Shown here piece by piece: positions 16,302 to 26,608 of a stretch of 64,000 nucleotides of DNA. The position numbers and the translations under genes were made by a program. Every line of letters begins with the position of its first letter. The first letter of the stretch is position 1. Origin of the DNA: Pseudomonas viridiflava (GTDB lineage: Bacteria > Pseudomonadota > Gammaproteobacteria > Pseudomonadales > Pseudomonadaceae); assembly GCF_900582195.1 (NCBI RefSeq), contig NZ_UTHA01000019.1, positions 18,775-82,774 of the forward strand, given 5' to 3'. The notes below the pieces were generated by a model that saw nothing but the letters and a program-made list of their open reading frames with translations, was not told where the DNA came from and did not search any database.

Positions 16302-17915
16302 TCACAACCGAAACCGATCCACCGACTGCGCCAACTGCCCCGCCAGGCTCGACAATTCATCGGTGGTATTCGCCGTCTGCCCGATCACCCGGCTGTTGCC
16401 CTCGGACATCCCGGCAATCATTTCCACCTGATGGGCAATCTCGTTACTGGCCTGGCTCTGTTCGCCAATCGTGCGAGTGATGTCATTGACCAGTTGGGTC
16501 GTGCTCAACGTCGCCTCGAGGATTTCACGGATCGCCCGCTCGACATCCGCCGTCACCGCCATGCCCTTGTCGACCTGCGCCACCCCCGCCTCCATGCTGC
16601 TGACCGCCTCGCGGGTGCTGTGTTGAATGCGCGCGACCATCGCGGCGATTTCCTGGGTTGAGGCGCTGGTGCGCGCGGCCAGGCTGCGCACTTCATCTGC
16701 AACCACCGCAAAGCCCCTGCCCTGCTCCCCGGCTCGCGCAGCTTCAATGGCAGCATTGAGCGCCAGCAGGTTGGTCTGGTCGGCAATGCTCTTGATCACC
16801 TGAATGATGTTGAAAATGGCTTCGGATTCCTGATCCAGCGTGCGGATCACCTGGGCCGACTGTTGCGCCGAGCGCGCGATATCGTCCATGTCGCTGACCA
16901 CTTGATGAATCACACCACCACCCTCTTTCGCCAGCGTTTCGGCTTGATTGGCCATGTTCAGGGCGCGTTCGGCGTGGCGAGTGATTTCCTCGATGCTCGC
17001 GGTCATCTGGCTGGCGGCTGCGGCCATGGTGCCGGCGGCGACACTTTGTTGCTGACTGCTGTCGGCGACCTGATGGCAGCCGTGACTAAGTTGCGCGCTC
17101 ATGCCACTGACGCCGTGAGCGTTGCGCCGCACCACGTCGATCATGTCGCGCAAGTCGCGCTGCATGGTCGCCAATGTGCGGATCAGGACACTGGCTTCAT
17201 CCTTGCCGGAAGGCTCGGCGATTGGCTCGCTGAGGTTGCCGTGGGCGATGCTTTCGGCGATGCGACTGGCGGTCTTCAACGGCCCCATGATGCTCAGAAT
17301 GACCCAGCGCCCTTGAATCAACAGCAGCACCAGACTGGCGGTCAACACCAAACCAAGCGCGACGTTGGCATTGCGGGTGGCGGCTTCGGTGCCTGCACTG
17401 GTCTGCAGGGTATTGGACTCGATCAGTTCGCTCAAAGCGGCCATTTGTTCTTCGAGCTGACTGAATGCCGTGTTGAACGTGCCGAGTTCCTGCTGAGCGG
17501 CATCAGGGTTATCCAGCGCCAACCCGACGATGCGCTCGCCGGTGTTGATGTAGGTATCGAGACTCGGCTTGATCTGCTCCAGCGCGCTGCGCAATGTCGG
17601 GTTGATCGGTAACTTGAGATTGTCTTCAAGCACGTCACGAAAATGCCCCGCATGATCGTTGAGCGAGTCGCGCACTTCGGAGGCCGTGCTGGTGCTTTTG
17701 CCCAGCCCGACCAGCATCGCCGAGTAGACATCGGCGCGCAGGGCGTCGTGCATCATGTCGGCTTCCATGTGGTTGCGCAGCGCGCTCATGCTGACCGCGT
17801 TATCGCTGACCGCCGAGGCCATCCGCTGGTTGCCGACGTAACTGACCAGACTCACGATCAACGCTGTCAGCAGACTTGTCACAATCAGCAACACTAAACG
17901 CAGTTTGATCGACAC
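16302..17915 (-). CDS. Methyl-accepting chemotaxis protein, GTG start
   Basis: The 537-residue receptor has a first transmembrane helix ([23 protein letters not shown]), and a periplasmic four-helix-bundle ligand domain (about 30-185) rich in helices and lacking a Cache or PAS pattern. A second membrane helix follows ([16 protein letters not shown]), then HAMP and the signalling domain with the conserved tip [38 protein letters not shown] place the start at GTG 17915, which follows AAGGAGG by 8 bases; the longer ORF start at 17936 would lie before that ribosome site. It lacks a C-terminal CheR-docking pentapeptide. The ligand is unknown. It signals to CheA/CheW, which are encoded elsewhere. 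Confidence 0.92.
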   Translation of the reverse strand: MSIKLRLVLLIVTSLLTALIVSLVSYVGNQRMASAVSDNAVSMSALRNHMEADMMHDALRADVYSAMLVGLGKSTSTASEVRDSLNDHAGHFRDVLEDNLKLPINPTLRSALEQIKPSLDTYINTGERIVGLALDNPDAAQQELGTFNTAFSQLEEQMAALSELIESNTLQTSAGTEAATRNANVALGLVLTASLVLLLIQGRWVILSIMGPLKTASRIAESIAHGNLSEPIAEPSGKDEASVLIRTLATMQRDLRDMIDVVRRNAHGVSGMSAQLSHGCHQVADSSQQQSVAAGTMAAAASQMTASIEEITRHAERALNMANQAETLAKEGGGVIHQVVSDMDDIARSAQQSAQVIRTLDQESEAIFNIIQVIKSIADQTNLLALNAAIEAARAGEQGRGFAVVADEVRSLAARTSASTQEIAAMVARIQHSTREAVSSMEAGVAQVDKGMAVTADVERAIREILEATLSTTQLVNDITRTIGEQSQASNEIAHQVEMIAGMSEGNSRVIGQTANTTDELSSLAGQLAQSVDRFRL

Positions 17916-18162
17916 CGGGTTTTCCTCCTTGGCCACGCCCGTAAGCGCTTGTCAGCCTTCATTTAAGCCTATTTGCGCAGGTCTGCCGCGCCAGAGCGTG
18001 TCAGCAGGTGTCGGCGTGCAGGCAGACGGCGGCAAAACTTTCGGATTGCGCGGCAAGTCTCACTTTTCAACGCGCACGGCCAATGCCTTCATCACCGGTT
18101 AATGCCGGCCGGCTATTGAGTCCGTCGTTCTGAACACTCTTGCAGCGAAAAGGAAAATGCTT

Positions 18163-18684
18163 ATGAAACGCGCACTGTGGTTGGGTTTGCTCGGCACCTT
18201 CGCCATCGGTACCGCACACGCGGCGACGGAAAAAGTCGCCATCAATCTGGTCAGCGCTGACGGCGCACCGCAGGCGATCGGCTCGGTCACCATCAGCGAA
18301 ACCGCCTATGGCCTGTTGTTCACACCTGATCTGAAATCCCTGCCGGCTGGCGTGCATGGTTTCCATGTGCACGAAAACGCCAGTTGCGAAGCAGGCATGA
18401 AGGACGGCGTGAAAGGCGCTGCACTGGCCGCGGGCGGGCATTTCGATCCACAGAAAACCGGCAAACACCTCGGCCCGTACGCTGACGGCCATTTGGGTGA
18501 CCTGCCCGCTGTTTACGTGACGGCTGACGGCATCGCCAACTACCCGGTGCTGGCGCCGCGCCTGAAAAAGATCTCCGAGATCAAGGGCCATGCGCTGATG
18601 ATTCACGCCGGTGGTGACAACCATTCCGACATGCCGAAACCTCTGGGCGGTGGCGGCGATCGTATGGCTTGCGGAGTGATCTGA
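18163..18684 (+). CDS. sodC: Periplasmic Cu,Zn superoxide dismutase
   Basis: SodC converts superoxide to peroxide and oxygen in the periplasm. The 173-residue precursor has a signal peptide ([20 protein letters not shown]). Metal and structural residues are in place: [10 protein letters not shown] (His pair, disulfide Cys), [23 protein letters not shown] and a C-terminal [12 protein letters not shown] with the second Cys. The ATG at 18163 lies 8 bases after AAGGA; the ATG 6 bases earlier is too close to the site. The gene stands alone. Confidence 0.96.
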   Translation: MKRALWLGLLGTFAIGTAHAATEKVAINLVSADGAPQAIGSVTISETAYGLLFTPDLKSLPAGVHGFHVHENASCEAGMKDGVKGAALAAGGHFDPQKTGKHLGPYADGHLGDLPAVYVTADGIANYPVLAPRLKKISEIKGHALMIHAGGDNHSDMPKPLGGGGDRMACGVI

Positions 18685-18843
18685 ACCCTCATGACATAAA
18701 ACCGGGCAGCCCGCCAGAGTGTTGCCCGCGTCTGTCTCGCAATAGCGCAGACTTTGCAGCGCCACGGAACTCCCGCCCGCCGCGCCCCTCTCACATTATG
18801 TAATCCTTCCCTTTTTGCTTCGCGCCTGTGGAGGAACACCGTC

Positions 18844-19158
18844 ATGCGCAAGTTAGTGCTCGTTTCTTCTTTACTCTTATGCCTGCCTGTTGGTTCCGCT
18901 CTGGCCAAAGTCGATGCCGGCGATGTCGCGACCTCGGCCGGCGTCTCCGCGTCGCTGTACTCGACCTTCAAGGATCACAAAATGGTGATTCCGGCCCGTG
19001 ACGACTTGTCTGCATTTGTCGCCAGTGGCGGGGCCATTCGTGGGGTTTATCTTGAATCGGTACTGCAACAGGTGCGCCAGGACAACCCTGGCCTCAACGC
19101 CAGCGATGAAGATCTGGCCAACGCGATTCTGGTGCATTACGAAGGCCTGAATCAGTAG
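18844..19158 (+). CDS. DUF2388 small exported protein
   Basis: The 104-residue precursor has a signal peptide (MRKLVLVSSLLLCLPVGSALA). The mature part carries the DUF2388 pattern (TSAGVSASLYSTFKDHKMVIPARDDLSAFVASGGAIRGVYLESVLQQVRQ...ASDEDLANAIL). This family is common in Pseudomonas, often in several copies, and has no known function. The start follows GAGGAA with a normal gap. Confidence 0.85.
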   Translation: MRKLVLVSSLLLCLPVGSALAKVDAGDVATSAGVSASLYSTFKDHKMVIPARDDLSAFVASGGAIRGVYLESVLQQVRQDNPGLNASDEDLANAILVHYEGLNQ

Positions 19159-19226
19159 CCATCACGGACAAGGCAGCCGATGGATGGCCGCTGAAGGCGC
19201 ATAGGCAAAACTGTCCGACGGCCTCT

Positions 19227-19640
19227 ATGATGGAGGCCATGACGACTTCTGCGCCTTTGCGCTCCCCTTGCCCGCCCGGCGCCTGCATTTGCGGGCGCGA
19301 CCCGTTGCTGGAGATGCCCGGCGCGGATTTGCGCATCCTGCGTCTGACCCGAGAGGAAGAGAAACGTCTGATCGCGCGCCTCGAAATGCTCAAGGATTTG
19401 AATGACCTCAAACATCTGCAACAGCGGATGTTCGAGCAACTGGGGATTCGCGTCGATGTCGCCCCCGGATTCAACGAAGTGCGCACCATGCGCGGCATCG
19501 CCATTCAGATCGACGAGTTACCGGGTCTGTGTCGCAAGACCCGCGCAGCCATCCCGGCCGCGATCCGCCGCGGGCTCGAAAACCATCCTGAAATCGCCTT
19601 CGAACTGCTCAACGCCCACGACTTGCTGCGCGACACCTGA
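19227..19640 (+). CDS. Conserved hypothetical protein beside ligD
   Basis: The 137-residue product has a Cys-rich start (PCPPGACICGRDPLLEMPGADLRIL) followed by a helical part with many Leu, Arg and Glu (TREEEKRLIARLEMLKDLNDLKHLQQRMFEQLGI). The CPPGACICG segment could bind a metal or form a redox pair. The start may instead be the ATG at 19239. It converges on ligD with its stop codon directly next to the ligD stop. Function unknown. Confidence 0.65.
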   Translation: MMEAMTTSAPLRSPCPPGACICGRDPLLEMPGADLRILRLTREEEKRLIARLEMLKDLNDLKHLQQRMFEQLGIRVDVAPGFNEVRTMRGIAIQIDELPGLCRKTRAAIPAAIRRGLENHPEIAFELLNAHDLLRDT

Positions 19641-22232
19641 TCATTTTTTCAGACCCACCCGTTTGCGCATCTCGGCCGTGATGCTCTGGCGGGTTTTCTT
19701 CATGTCAGCCCACGGCTCGTCACCGACTTCGGCCAGCCGTTCGTGAACGTTATGCACGCTCCACTGATTGCCGCCCTTGATCTCGGCGACCTCTTCACGA
19801 AACAGCGGCACCGACACCGGCAAGCCTTCGCGGGTGCGCGCGGCGTAAGCACAAATGGTGGTGGCACCCAGACCGTTGCGCAGGTAATCGATAAAGATCC
19901 GCCCGACGCGGTTTTTCGGCCCGGACACCGCCGAAAAACGGTCCGGCAACAGCCTCGCGATATGACTGACGATGGCGTGGCTGAAATCCTTTACTTCATC
20001 CCAGCCGAGTTTGCGGGTCAGCGGCACCACCAGGTGAATGCCCTTGCCGCCACTGGTTTTCAGGAACGCCTTGAGGCCTAGCTCATCGAGCACAGTCAAT
20101 GTCAGCGCCGTCGCTTCGACCATGCTTTTCCACGGCAACGCCGGATCCGGGTCAAGGTCGAGGACGAAGCGATCGGGCTTGTCCAGATCGACCGTGGTCG
20201 CGTTCCAGGTGTGCAGTTCGACGGTGCTCATCTGCACCGCGCCGATCAGCGCTTCGGCGTTGTTGATGAGCATTACCGGTTGCCCGGTGAGGTCCTTGTC
20301 CAACGTGGTGATGCCGGGGATCGCCAGGCGTTCGGCGTTTTTCTGGAAGAACAACTCACCGGCGATGCCGTCCGGGGCGCGTACCAGCGCCACCGGACGG
20401 TCCTTGAGTTGCGGCAGGATCCATTCGGCGACGCTGGCGTAATATTCCGCCAGTTGCATCTTGGTGGTCCCGCTGACGGCATCGATGACCCGATCCGGAT
20501 GAGTGATGCGCACCTTGCCGTTGGCCAGTCCGAGTTGAGACGGCGCGGTTTCGGCGTTGCTCGCCGGGGCCTTTTTCGACGGTTTCTTCGCAGGCGTTTT
20601 CTTCTCTGCAGTCTTCACCGGTTTCGCTCGCTCCTCAGTGATGTCCTGGGCTGGTTTGTCATCGCGCAAACCATGGAACACGGCGTGGCGCACTGAACCG
20701 TCCTTGGTCATTTCGGCAAACGCGACTTCCGCCAGCAGTTTCGGCTTGAGCCAATGCACGCCTTTGACCTCGAAGCCGCTGGGTGGATTGACCACCGCCG
20801 CCTGCTTCACCTGCAAAGGTTTGAGTTGGGCCAGAATGCTTTTCAACGTCGACTCGTTGAAACCGGTGCCGACCTTGCCGGCATAGCGCAATTCGCCGCT
20901 GTCACGATCGTGTAGTCCCAACAGCAATGCGCCGAAAGCACTGCGCGAACCTTTCGGATCGGTGTAACCGACGACCACGAATTCCTGGCGGTGTTTGCAC
21001 TTGAGCTTGATCCAGTCGCCGCTGCGTCGCGACACATAGGGGGAGCCAAGGCGTTTGCCGATCAGGCCTTCCATCTGCATCTGGCAGGCGCTGTTTAGCA
21101 GTGCGTCCGGGGTTTCATCGAACGCTTCGGAGAAGCGCAGCAACGGTTGTTCATGGCTGCCGAGCACCGTGGCCAGCGCCGCGCGACGTTCCTCGACCGG
21201 CACCTCACGCAGGTCAACACCGTTGAGATACGGCAGATCGAACAAGTAGTAGAGAATGTTGCCACTGCGCCCGGCTTCGAAGGCATTTTGCAGGGCCTGA
21301 AAGTCCGGCACGCCGTGTTCATTGGCGACGACCATTTCACCGTCCAGCCACGCCGACTCCAATCCCAGCGCCGCCAAGGCTTCGGCCTGTTGCGGCAGCT
21401 TGTGCGTCCAGTCGTGACCGTTGCGGGTGAACAGTTGCACCTGATCATGATCGATGCGCGCCATGATCCGGTAACCGTCGAATTTGATCTCGTAACTCCA
21501 CTGCCCTTGCGGCGCACTGTCGACCAGCGTGGCCAGTTCAGGCTTCAGTTGTGCCGGCAACTTGGCCTTGTGCGCCCCCGTGAGCTTGCCAGTCGCGGCT
21601 TTGCGTGTCTTGGCTGCGGGCTTTTTCAACGGTTTGCTGTGCTCGGCGGCCAGCTTCGGCTTGGTGACAAGCGTGCGGTCGCTCAACACGCTGTCGGGCT
21701 CGGCGACCAACACGTCGTAATCATCCTGCGGCCGTGCGGCGCCATCCTGATGCTTGATCAGAAACCACTGCTCCTTCTTGCCCGGCATGTGCGTGCGCAC
21801 AAGATTCCAGACACCGCCCAGCTTCTCGCCTTGCAGCTCGAACTTGAGCTTACCCTTGGCATAAGCCTTGTGCGGATCTTCCAGCGGAATCCACACGCCA
21901 CGATCCCAGACAATCACGTCACCGGCGCCGTAATGCCCTTCGGGAATGCTGCCCTCGAACGTTGCGTAATCCAGCGGATGATCCTCGACATGCACCGCCA
22001 GACGCTTGACCTTGGGGTCGAGCGACGGCCCTTTCGGCACCGCCCAGCTCTTGAGTGCGCCATCGAGTTCCAGGCGAAAGTCGTAGTGCAGGTGCGAAGC
22101 GTCGTGCTTCTGGATGCAGAACTGCAACGCGTGATCCGTGGCGGTTTTACGCCCCGAGCGCTTGACGGCGGCCGGTTCCGACGTCGCCGAAAAATCGCGC
22201 ATGCGGTTGTAGTCGTCGAGGTTCCTGTTCAT
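19641..22232 (-). CDS. ligD: DNA ligase D (LigD), non-homologous end joining
   Basis: LigD trims, fills and seals double-strand breaks together with Ku. The 863-residue protein has the Pseudomonas domain order: a 3'-phosphoesterase (about 35-165; HLHYDFRLELDG...EDHPLDYATFEGSIPEGHYGAGDV), an ATP-dependent ligase (YEIKFDGYR, nucleophile Lys250) and an archaeo-eukaryotic primase-like polymerase (DLDPD at about 692-696, KTSGGKGIHLVVP, FIDYLRN). Lys/Ala-rich linkers separate the domains (about 195-235 and 535-565). No ku gene is in the window. A methyltransferase gene lies 17 bases upstream in the same direction. Confidence 0.97.
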   Translation of the reverse strand: MNRNLDDYNRMRDFSATSEPAAVKRSGRKTATDHALQFCIQKHDASHLHYDFRLELDGALKSWAVPKGPSLDPKVKRLAVHVEDHPLDYATFEGSIPEGHYGAGDVIVWDRGVWIPLEDPHKAYAKGKLKFELQGEKLGGVWNLVRTHMPGKKEQWFLIKHQDGAARPQDDYDVLVAEPDSVLSDRTLVTKPKLAAEHSKPLKKPAAKTRKAATGKLTGAHKAKLPAQLKPELATLVDSAPQGQWSYEIKFDGYRIMARIDHDQVQLFTRNGHDWTHKLPQQAEALAALGLESAWLDGEMVVANEHGVPDFQALQNAFEAGRSGNILYYLFDLPYLNGVDLREVPVEERRAALATVLGSHEQPLLRFSEAFDETPDALLNSACQMQMEGLIGKRLGSPYVSRRSGDWIKLKCKHRQEFVVVGYTDPKGSRSAFGALLLGLHDRDSGELRYAGKVGTGFNESTLKSILAQLKPLQVKQAAVVNPPSGFEVKGVHWLKPKLLAEVAFAEMTKDGSVRHAVFHGLRDDKPAQDITEERAKPVKTAEKKTPAKKPSKKAPASNAETAPSQLGLANGKVRITHPDRVIDAVSGTTKMQLAEYYASVAEWILPQLKDRPVALVRAPDGIAGELFFQKNAERLAIPGITTLDKDLTGQPVMLINNAEALIGAVQMSTVELHTWNATTVDLDKPDRFVLDLDPDPALPWKSMVEATALTLTVLDELGLKAFLKTSGGKGIHLVVPLTRKLGWDEVKDFSHAIVSHIARLLPDRFSAVSGPKNRVGRIFIDYLRNGLGATTICAYAARTREGLPVSVPLFREEVAEIKGGNQWSVHNVHERLAEVGDEPWADMKKTRQSITAEMRKRVGLKK

Positions 22233-22249
22233 CGTGCACCTGCCTTGTT

Positions 22250-23203
22250 TCAGCTGATTCGGGTCACGGTCAGCGCCACCACCGCAATGCGGTCGACCCG
22301 TTGATAGCCGGGATTGAGCAGCTCCTCACCGAAAACATCCGGGTCGAGTTCGCGGTACGTCCAGCCAAAGCGCTTTTCATCCAGGCGTGGCAGCACGGTG
22401 TCGAGAAACGGGTCGCGACCATCGACCATCGCCACGCCGGTATAGAGCAGCAGCGAACCGCCGAGGGCCAGTCGATTCAGTGCCTGCTCGACGATGCGCA
22501 GCGACAGCCCCGCCCCGAGCGTCCCGCCACCGTGGCGATAGGCGCGTTCCGCCGGATCGGCCATGTACGGCGGGTTGGCGACGATCAGGTCGAACTCGCC
22601 GTCGACGCCCTGCAACAAATCACTGGCGCGCACTTCGACATTGGCGACCTCTGCCAGCGCGGCATTGATTGCCGTCAGGCGCAGCGCCGCGGGGTTGATA
22701 TCCAGCGCCAATACTTGCGCCTCGCGACGGGCACGTCCGATCACGATTGCACCGACGCCAGCGCCACAACCAATATCCACCGCACGCTGGATCGGCGCGA
22801 AGTTCTGTTGCAGGTGCGCGTGGATCAGTTGCGCAAAACGGTAGGTGTCGGGGCCGAAAAACACCGCATCCGCCGCGTCGGTGGGGAATGCCGAATGCAC
22901 GAACAGCAAATCATCCAGGCTCGACCAGCGCACCCGACTCTTCAAGTGGCTTTCGTAATTATCAATGACCTGCGCGTCTTGCAGTTGCCGCTGTTCATCG
23001 GCCGACAACAACCCCGGCGCGAACGGCCGCGACCAGCCGAACACATCGCGCAAAGAGTCGGCCATCTGGCCCTCGTCACGCTGGTTGACCCGTTGATGGG
23101 TCAGCGGCGTCGGGGTGGTGAACCGATATCCATCTGCCAATAAGCGCCGGCCCAGTTGCAGCAGCACGAGGTCGTTGGAGCAGAGTTGTTCTTCCTGATT
23201 CAT
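22250..23203 (-). CDS. SAM-dependent methyltransferase (HemK/RsmC-like NPPY type)
   Basis: The 317-residue protein has a C-terminal Rossmann methyltransferase domain with AVDIGCGAGVGAIVIGRA (SAM binding), LALDIN and IVANPPYM. NPPY is used by N-methyltransferases acting on Gln, adenine or guanine. The N-terminal 100 residues resemble the accessory part of rRNA or release-factor methylases, but the target is not clear. AAGGA 8 bases before ATG 23203 sets the start; a TTG 6 bases upstream is less likely. It lies between ligD and a diiron-oxygenase-like gene, 11 bases from the latter. Confidence 0.83.
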   Translation of the reverse strand: MNQEEQLCSNDLVLLQLGRRLLADGYRFTTPTPLTHQRVNQRDEGQMADSLRDVFGWSRPFAPGLLSADEQRQLQDAQVIDNYESHLKSRVRWSSLDDLLFVHSAFPTDAADAVFFGPDTYRFAQLIHAHLQQNFAPIQRAVDIGCGAGVGAIVIGRARREAQVLALDINPAALRLTAINAALAEVANVEVRASDLLQGVDGEFDLIVANPPYMADPAERAYRHGGGTLGAGLSLRIVEQALNRLALGGSLLLYTGVAMVDGRDPFLDTVLPRLDEKRFGWTYRELDPDVFGEELLNPGYQRVDRIAVVALTVTRIS

Positions 23204-23214
23204 CGGCAAGGTCC

Positions 23215-24591
23215 TTAAGGCAAACGGGATTTGAGTTCGATAAAACGTCGGGTGGCGAGCAGCCCGGCTGGATGCGCATGACGGGACGGGGCAAGCCAGG
23301 GGATCAGAATCGCCATCTGCGCCAAGCCGTCCTGACCTTGCAGCGCGGCGTTGAGCGCCTGTACGTCGGGATCCTGCTCAAGCCCTTCGATGGGCGCTGC
23401 GGTCTGACTGTGCCGCCGCATGGGTTTGGGTTGATCCGATGGCTTCCAGTCGCCGGCGATCCAGTCGTGCACCAGTTGTTTTTCGTAGGCATTGAACACC
23501 CCGAACATCGCCGCACCGTCGCCCGCGATCAGCTGCCAAAAACGGCTGGCCTGCGGGTCTTCGTGGCGTTTGATCCAGCCTTTGCTCTGCAATGCCTGAA
23601 GAAAACCGGGCAATTGTTCCGGCGCTGCCAGCCACTGATTGACGGTCTGCCCTTCGAAGCGGCAGTAGTCGGAGTGCATGTGTTGGGCAAATGGGCACTT
23701 GCGCTCGAGCATCGCCAGCAACTCGTATTCAAGGTCGAAACCTTCGATGATCGCGCGGCTGCCCTGCCCCAGGTCATTGAGCCGATAGCCCAGCGAGACC
23801 CGACGCAAGAACTCGGCGCGATCGGCCTCGAGCGGCAGCAGATCGAGCACCGCCTGCACGGCTTTTTGCGCATGGCCGGTGCTGGCATTGTCGATGGTCA
23901 CATGCAGGGTGAAATAGTACGGATCGATCCCCAGTTCACTGAGTTCGTAACTGCTGATCAACAGGTGCAACGGCAGTTGTTCGTAGCCGAGGTTGTAGCC
24001 GATTACCTCGGGCAAGTAATCAGCACCACAGACGCCGAGCGCCAGTTGTATTGAGCCTTGCAGGTAGCGTTCATCAGCGATGGCGCCGCTGTCCTGCAAG
24101 TCGTGCTCGGCGAGCAGTTTGCGGTAGATCACCACGTGGTTCTGCGCCGGATTTCCTTCGCCCAGCTCTTCCAGAAAAGTGCGCAGCAGGCCCTGGAAAC
24201 GCGGGTCTTGCCAGCGTGGCAACAGGCCAGAGAGCCAGGCGCCATCGACCAGTTTGGTCGGTGCCACCGCTTGCAGGAAATACAGCGCATGCGCCTTACC
24301 ACGGAAGAATTGCCGAGGCCCACCCGCCTTGCGTTGTTGCAGGTAGTCGGCGTATTGCCGGGCAACATCGGCGCAATGTTCGGCGACCCAAGCGTGCCAC
24401 GTCGTGGGATCTTCCGGCAGGGAATCGGTGAGTGGCGCGGCGTGCTGCAGTTGTTCTTGCAAAAACGCCTGCGCAAGGTCCAGGGGATTGTCATCGCGCA
24501 ACAACGCGTCATAGACCTGCCGGATGTTCCCGGCGGCGTTCATCGCATGCGGTTGAGCAGGCTCAGCTTGCAGGTGTGTCAGGACAGTCAT
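23215..24591 (-). CDS. Iron-containing redox enzyme, haem-oxygenase-like diiron fold
   Basis: The 458-residue protein matches the Haem_oxygenas_2 / HDO type. The central region carries acid and histidine residues on helices (LRTFLEELGEGNPAQNHVVIYR, DPYYFTLHVTIDNASTGHAQKAVQAV) that can hold two irons. HDO enzymes carry out oxygen-dependent N-hydroxylation or C-C cleavage, often on amino-acid-like substrates. The substrate here is unknown. The SAM methyltransferase gene follows after 11 bases in the same direction, so the two may form a small biosynthetic or modification unit. Confidence 0.75.
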   Translation of the reverse strand: MTVLTHLQAEPAQPHAMNAAGNIRQVYDALLRDDNPLDLAQAFLQEQLQHAAPLTDSLPEDPTTWHAWVAEHCADVARQYADYLQQRKAGGPRQFFRGKAHALYFLQAVAPTKLVDGAWLSGLLPRWQDPRFQGLLRTFLEELGEGNPAQNHVVIYRKLLAEHDLQDSGAIADERYLQGSIQLALGVCGADYLPEVIGYNLGYEQLPLHLLISSYELSELGIDPYYFTLHVTIDNASTGHAQKAVQAVLDLLPLEADRAEFLRRVSLGYRLNDLGQGSRAIIEGFDLEYELLAMLERKCPFAQHMHSDYCRFEGQTVNQWLAAPEQLPGFLQALQSKGWIKRHEDPQASRFWQLIAGDGAAMFGVFNAYEKQLVHDWIAGDWKPSDQPKPMRRHSQTAAPIEGLEQDPDVQALNAALQGQDGLAQMAILIPWLAPSRHAHPAGLLATRRFIELKSRLP

Positions 24592-24754
24592 GGCAAAATT
24601 CTCGGTCGATTGGCAGGGCGCTGTTCCACACGCCTCTACAGCAGCAGAGAGGCAGCGCCTGCGAAAAATTCAATCGACGTGAAATTTGCCCGGACGGACG
24701 GCGAAGCAGCTCCATGACGGAGCTGCTGACGGCCATGGTTTTTTTAACGTTGTT

Positions 24755-25504
24755 TCAGGCCTGACCTTTGGCCTGCCGTTCCAGATGCACCTGCAAATCC
24801 GGGTCGATCTGCAAGGCTGCTGCCAGTTCATCCAGATAACTGCGCTCGGCGTCCTGCTGGTCATCCACCAGCATCACGCTGGCCAGGTACATTTCGGCGG
24901 CGACGGCGGGGTCGCCATTGGCTGACTGTGCCACTTCGGCGGGGTCCAGTGGCTTGGCGACTTCGGCGTCGAGCCATTGCTGCAACTGCGGATCCTCGGT
25001 GTGTTTACCGATTTCGCTGCTGATCAAGTGTTTCTCGGATTCATCGATACGCCCGTCGGCCTTGGCCGCAGCGATCAACGCACGTAGCACCGCATGGCTG
25101 TGTTCTTCAATCTCCGGGCCGGCAAGGAGGTTAGCCGTTTGCGGCGTTTGTTGCGGTGCCGAGCTGGCCTGGCTGCGTTGCCAGGCTTGATAGGCCTGAA
25201 ACGCCATCATGCCCAGCGATGCCAATGCCGCGTAATTGGTCCCGCCGGAACGACTTTGCGTGCCGCTACCGCCGCCCAATGCGCCGCCCAGACCACCACC
25301 GGCACTGCCGCCGAGCAAACCACCGAGCAAGCCGCCCAAACCGCCAAGTCCACCGGCAGATCCGCCGCCGCTGGCCGCGCCTGAGCCACCACCGAGCAGT
25401 CCACCCAACAACCCACCCAACCCACCGCCGGCAGACGCTGAAGATTGTTGGCCCGTCGAGGCCTGGCCTCGCAGCAGTTGTTCAAGCAAATCGCTGGTGT
25501 TCAT
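24755..25504 (-). CDS. DUF533 / TerB-like protein with glycine-rich N-terminus
   Basis: The 249-residue product begins with MNTSDLLEQLLRGQ and a long Gly/Ala/Ser/Leu-rich stretch (about 25-90, repeating GGLGGLLGGLLGG). A TerB-fold helical domain follows (about 130-240; HAVLRALIAAAKADGRIDESEKHLI, VAAEMYLASVMLVDDQQDAERSYLDELAAAL). DUF533 proteins are thought to associate with the inner membrane; their role is not settled. ATG 25504 follows GAGGATG and is preferred over an upstream start. The gene is monocistronic. Confidence 0.85.
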   Translation of the reverse strand: MNTSDLLEQLLRGQASTGQQSSASAGGGLGGLLGGLLGGGSGAASGGGSAGGLGGLGGLLGGLLGGSAGGGLGGALGGGSGTQSRSGGTNYAALASLGMMAFQAYQAWQRSQASSAPQQTPQTANLLAGPEIEEHSHAVLRALIAAAKADGRIDESEKHLISSEIGKHTEDPQLQQWLDAEVAKPLDPAEVAQSANGDPAVAAEMYLASVMLVDDQQDAERSYLDELAAALQIDPDLQVHLERQAKGQA

Positions 25505-25763
25505 GACGTCATCCTCAAGCATTGGCAGTGACTGCGTCTGGCAACGATAGCCCCCTGAAGCCAGAGCGCCAGCACCGTTTGGCTGACACTCGAAACCTGG
25601 CGGATTTCGCCTGCGTTTTTTTGCGCCAGCCAGCTAAGATTCATGGATGCTGAACCTTATCCCGGCCAGACCGGTCGATAACTGCAACCCCGACCCGGTT
25701 TGCCGGCGCCCTTGCACCCAAGGGTGATACCCGGCTTGCTTCACTTTTCTGGAGAACGCCCCC

Positions 25764-26486
25764 GTGATATCGACCGTACACATCGCCAGGCTCAAAGCAT
25801 GGGGCGCCCATGGTTTTACCGCGACTGGCGTGGTCACCGCTTTTCTGGCCACCCTTGCCCTGCTGGAAAACCAGCCGACCCATTGTCTGATGTGGCTGGG
25901 CGTGGCGCTGATTGTCGATGGACTCGACGGCGCGCTGGCGCGCAAGGTCAACGTGCAATCCGTGCTGCCGAGCTTCGACGGATCGATCCTTGATCTGGTG
26001 ATCGATTACTTGACGTATGTATTCATTCCGGCACTGTTCATCTATCGCTACATTCCGTTGCCCGACTACACCCTGCTGCTCACTGTGTCGCTGATTCTGG
26101 TGTCTTCGCTGTTCTGCTTCTGTAACGTCAACATGAAGAGCAAGGACAACTACTTTGTCGGGTTTCCGGCGGCGTGGAATGTGGTCGCGCTGTGCCTGTA
26201 CATCATCGGCCCGGGGCCATGGATCACTTTTCTGACGGTGATTGGTCTGGCGTTGCTGACAGTGACCCGGATGAAGTTTCTGCACCCTTTCCGTGTGCGC
26301 CGGTTCATGCCGATCAACATTGCGGTGACAGCGATCTGGCTGCTGTGCAGTTTGTCGCTGGTGCTGAATCACCCGGTGATCAATCCGATGGTGATGGGGT
26401 TGTGGTTGCTGATGTCGGCGTACTTTCTGGGGATCTGCATCTGGCGCACGGCGCTGGAATGGTTTGATCGGCCACCGGTGAAATAG
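25764..26486 (+). CDS. pcs: Phosphatidylcholine synthase
   Basis: Pcs joins choline to CDP-diacylglycerol to give phosphatidylcholine in the inner membrane. The 240-residue protein has about eight hydrophobic spans. Its CDP-alcohol transferase motif has the Pcs spacing, DGx2ARx12Gx3Dx3D (Asp55, Arg60, Gly73, Asp77, Asp81), rather than the shorter spacing of other family members. The GTG start follows GGAG by 9 bases. The gene stands alone between a divergent DUF533 gene and a REP pair. Confidence 0.93.
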   Translation: MISTVHIARLKAWGAHGFTATGVVTAFLATLALLENQPTHCLMWLGVALIVDGLDGALARKVNVQSVLPSFDGSILDLVIDYLTYVFIPALFIYRYIPLPDYTLLLTVSLILVSSLFCFCNVNMKSKDNYFVGFPAAWNVVALCLYIIGPGPWITFLTVIGLALLTVTRMKFLHPFRVRRFMPINIAVTAIWLLCSLSLVLNHPVINPMVMGLWLLMSAYFLGICIWRTALEWFDRPPVK

Positions 26487-26510
26487 GCTCAACTACCAAA
26501 ATATCTACCC

Positions 26511-26600
26511 CTGTGGGAGCGAGCTTGCTCGCGAAAACGGTACATCAGTCAACTTTTTCTTCGACTGGAACACCGCTTTCGCGAGCAAGCTCGCTCCCAC
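26511..26600. repeat. REP pair (REPIN)
   Basis: Two inverted GAGCGAGC-TGCTCGC hairpins lie between convergent genes. Confidence 0.9.
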
Positions 26601-26608
26601 AATTGATT

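Noticed and set aside
26511..26600. CRISPR-like short repeats (also at the other REP sites)
   Set aside because: Each site has only two inverted copies with hairpin symmetry, not direct repeats with regular spacers. They are REP/REPIN elements.
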